A DNA stretch of 64,000 nucleotides from positions 62,001 to 126,000 of the forward strand of contig NZ_PJOM01000002.1 in the NCBI RefSeq assembly GCF_002900965.1, given 5' to 3'. Made by a program: the position numbers and the translations under genes. Shown here piece after piece: positions 62,570 to 64,000 of the stretch; the first letter of the stretch is position 1; each line of letters starts with the position of its first letter. Origin of the DNA: Pseudotabrizicola formosa (lineage in GTDB: Bacteria; Pseudomonadota; Alphaproteobacteria; Rhodobacterales; Rhodobacteraceae). The notes below the pieces were generated by a model. That model was not told the origin of the DNA. It ran no database searches and saw nothing but the letters and a program-made list of their open reading frames with translations.

Positions 62570-64000
62570 TCAGCCCTTTGCGCCCGGGCCGCGCGAATAG
62601 ACATCCTCATAGCGGATGATGTCATCCTCTCCCAGATAGCTGCCGGTCTGGACCTCGATCAGCACCATCGGCAGTTTGCCCGGGTTTTCCATGCGGTGTA
62701 CTGCGCCAAGTGGAATGTAGATTGACTGATTTTCGGTCAGCAATCTGACCTCGCCGTCCACCGTCACCCGGGCGGTGCCCTGCACCACGATCCAGTGTTC
62801 GGATCGGTGGTGATGCGATTGCAGACTGAGCGCCGCGCCGGGGTTGACCACGATGCGCTTGACCTGAAAGCGCGAGCCGATCACCAGACTTTCGAACATG
62901 CCCCAGGGGCGGTGGTCGGTGGGAAAGGTTGTGGCTTGGGTGGCCCCGCGCGATTTCAGGATGGCAACCGCTTCTTTCACCCGCTGGCTTTGCGATTTAT
63001 GCGCCACCAGAACCGCATCGGTGGTGGCAATGGCAATGATGTCGGACAGGCCGATACCAACGAGTTCGATGCGCGGCGATTCCGAGCGTAAGAGCGTATC
63101 TTCGCAATCAATCGCGGTTGCATTGGCCGAGGCGACGTTGCCCGCCTCATCCGGCCCCGCTTCTTGCCAGACCGCATCCCAGCCGCCGAGATCGGACCAG
63201 CCGGCAGAGAAGGGCATCACCGCCAGATTGGGGGCCTTTTCCATGATGGCATAGTCGATCGAGATGTCGGGCACATCGGCCCAGGCGGCCGGGTCAAGCC
63301 GGGTAAATCCCAGATCGGGCTGTGCCCTTTCAACCGCCGTCTGCACGGGGCCAAGCACCCGCGGGGCATGGGTTTGAAAGGCCCGCACCAGCGTGGCCGC
63401 AGTGAACAGGAAAATTCCTGCATTCCACAGAAAATGTCCTGCATTCAGCATTTTTGTGGCGGTTGCCGCGTCAGGTTTTTCAACGAAACGCGCGAGGGAT
63501 TGTGGCGTTGCGGCCTGCGGATCGGTGCCGGCGGCCAGTTCCAGATAGCCATAGCCGGTCTCGGGGCGGGTGGGGGTGATGCCAAAGGTGATGATATCGC
63601 CCGCCAAGGCGCGCGGGACTGCGGCCTGCACCGCGCTGCGGAAGGCCACATCATCGGGCACCACATGGTCAGACGGGGCCACCAGCAGCAAGGCATCCGG
63701 ATCATGGGCCTGAAGATGCAACGCGGCGGCCAGAACGGCGGGGGCCGTGTTGCGCCCGGCAGGTTCGATCAGAATCGTCTGCGGCGCAATTTCGACCCCG
63801 GCCAGCTGTTCCACCACGATAAAGCGGAAATCATTTCCGGTGATCACGACCGGGGCAGAAAACCCATCCCCCCGCATCCGCCGTGCCGCAGCCTGAAACA
63901 GGCTTTCAGTGCCGGTCAGCTTTGAGAACTGCTTGGGAAACGACTGCCGTGACAATGGCCACAAGCGCGTGCCCGAACCGCCGCACAGAAGAACTGGATG
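62570..64000 (-). CDS. manC: Mannose-1-phosphate guanylyltransferase/mannose-6-phosphate isomerase (partial)
   Basis: This bifunctional enzyme makes GDP-mannose. Within the window it has 476 residues, and the 5' end (start codon) lies beyond position 64000. Reading to the edge gives HPVLLCGGSGTRLWPLSRQS, the nucleotidyltransferase signature. SDHVVPDD, ARFVEKPDAATA and DLGGWDAVW also match. The C-terminal cupin is LQSHHHRSEHWIVVQGTARV. The phosphohexomutase at 34 kb could supply mannose-1-phosphate. It converges on the coiled-coil protein gene, with about 50 bases between stops. Little is missing from its N-terminus. Confidence 0.95.
   Translation of the reverse strand, partial: HPVLLCGGSGTRLWPLSRQSFPKQFSKLTGTESLFQAAARRMRGDGFSAPVVITGNDFRFIVVEQLAGVEIAPQTILIEPAGRNTAPAVLAAALHLQAHDPDALLLVAPSDHVVPDDVAFRSAVQAAVPRALAGDIITFGITPTRPETGYGYLELAAGTDPQAATPQSLARFVEKPDAATATKMLNAGHFLWNAGIFLFTAATLVRAFQTHAPRVLGPVQTAVERAQPDLGFTRLDPAAWADVPDISIDYAIMEKAPNLAVMPFSAGWSDLGGWDAVWQEAGPDEAGNVASANATAIDCEDTLLRSESPRIELVGIGLSDIIAIATTDAVLVAHKSQSQRVKEAVAILKSRGATQATTFPTDHRPWGMFESLVIGSRFQVKRIVVNPGAALSLQSHHHRSEHWIVVQGTARVTVDGEVRLLTENQSIYIPLGAVHRMENPGKLPMVLIEVQTGSYLGEDDIIRYEDVYSRGPGAKG

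Overview
The window is GC-rich chromosomal DNA from an alphaproteobacterium, most likely Rhodobacterales (Rhodobacteraceae/Paracoccaceae). The signs are the ruv and ybgC-tolQRAB-pal-cpoB-tilS-ftsH neighbourhoods, a 670-residue housekeeping sigma factor, HlyU- and CreA-type small proteins, the fhs/chorismate mutase/folD group, a DUF2793 protein beside capsule genes, and frequent GTG and TTG starts. No rRNA, tRNA, CRISPR array or intact insertion sequence was recognised. Gene density is high and many genes overlap by 1-4 bases.

Layout. 1-3.7 kb (+): ruvA, htpX, ruvB and a secreted protein with a motif resembling lysozyme inhibitors. 3.7-11.2 kb (mostly -): ribD/nrdR, small proteins, a yefM-yoeB toxin-antitoxin pair with a palindromic operator, rpoD and dnaG. 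11.4-12.9 kb: an unknown gene, creA and ybgC. 13.1-14.6 kb (-): a HisKA_2-type histidine kinase and a stand-alone receiver. 15.0-24.2 kb (+): tolQRAB-pal-cpoB-tilS-ftsH, a strong terminator and a MOSC protein. 24.3-27.3 kb (+): one-carbon genes fhs and folD flanking a chorismate mutase. 27.3-30.4 kb (-): pdeM and an Lhr-like helicase. 30.5-36.2 kb (+): a YmdB-type phosphoesterase, two transporters, a phosphohexomutase and a YebC regulator. 36.3-40.2 kb: a sulfotransferase, a cold-shock protein, the divergent argO/argP pair and a DMT transporter.

40.3-64.0 kb is accessory and devoted to surface carbohydrate and exported proteins. It holds UDP-galactopyranose mutase, a second sulfotransferase, three glycosyltransferase genes (one a 1381-residue multidomain protein), a divergent pair of RTX proteins (one a serralysin-like protease), KpsT/KpsE/KpsM-like export genes, galE, a GlfT1-like glycosyltransferase, a DUF2793 protein, a coiled-coil protein and manC, which is cut by the window end. 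With the phosphohexomutase at 34 kb, these genes could supply GDP-mannose, UDP-galactose and UDP-galactofuranose, then polymerise, sulfate and export a polysaccharide.

The most unusual item is the protein at 43711-47856. Its N-terminus reads as a galectin-fold domain with several sugar-binding residues at conserved spacing, followed by an unassigned helical region, a GT31/Fringe-like domain and a GT2-like domain. Second is the DUF2793 gene beside the capsule genes, preceded by a palindromic CtrA-like site. From memory, head-spike genes of the Rhodobacter gene transfer agent lie beside capsule genes in a similar way.
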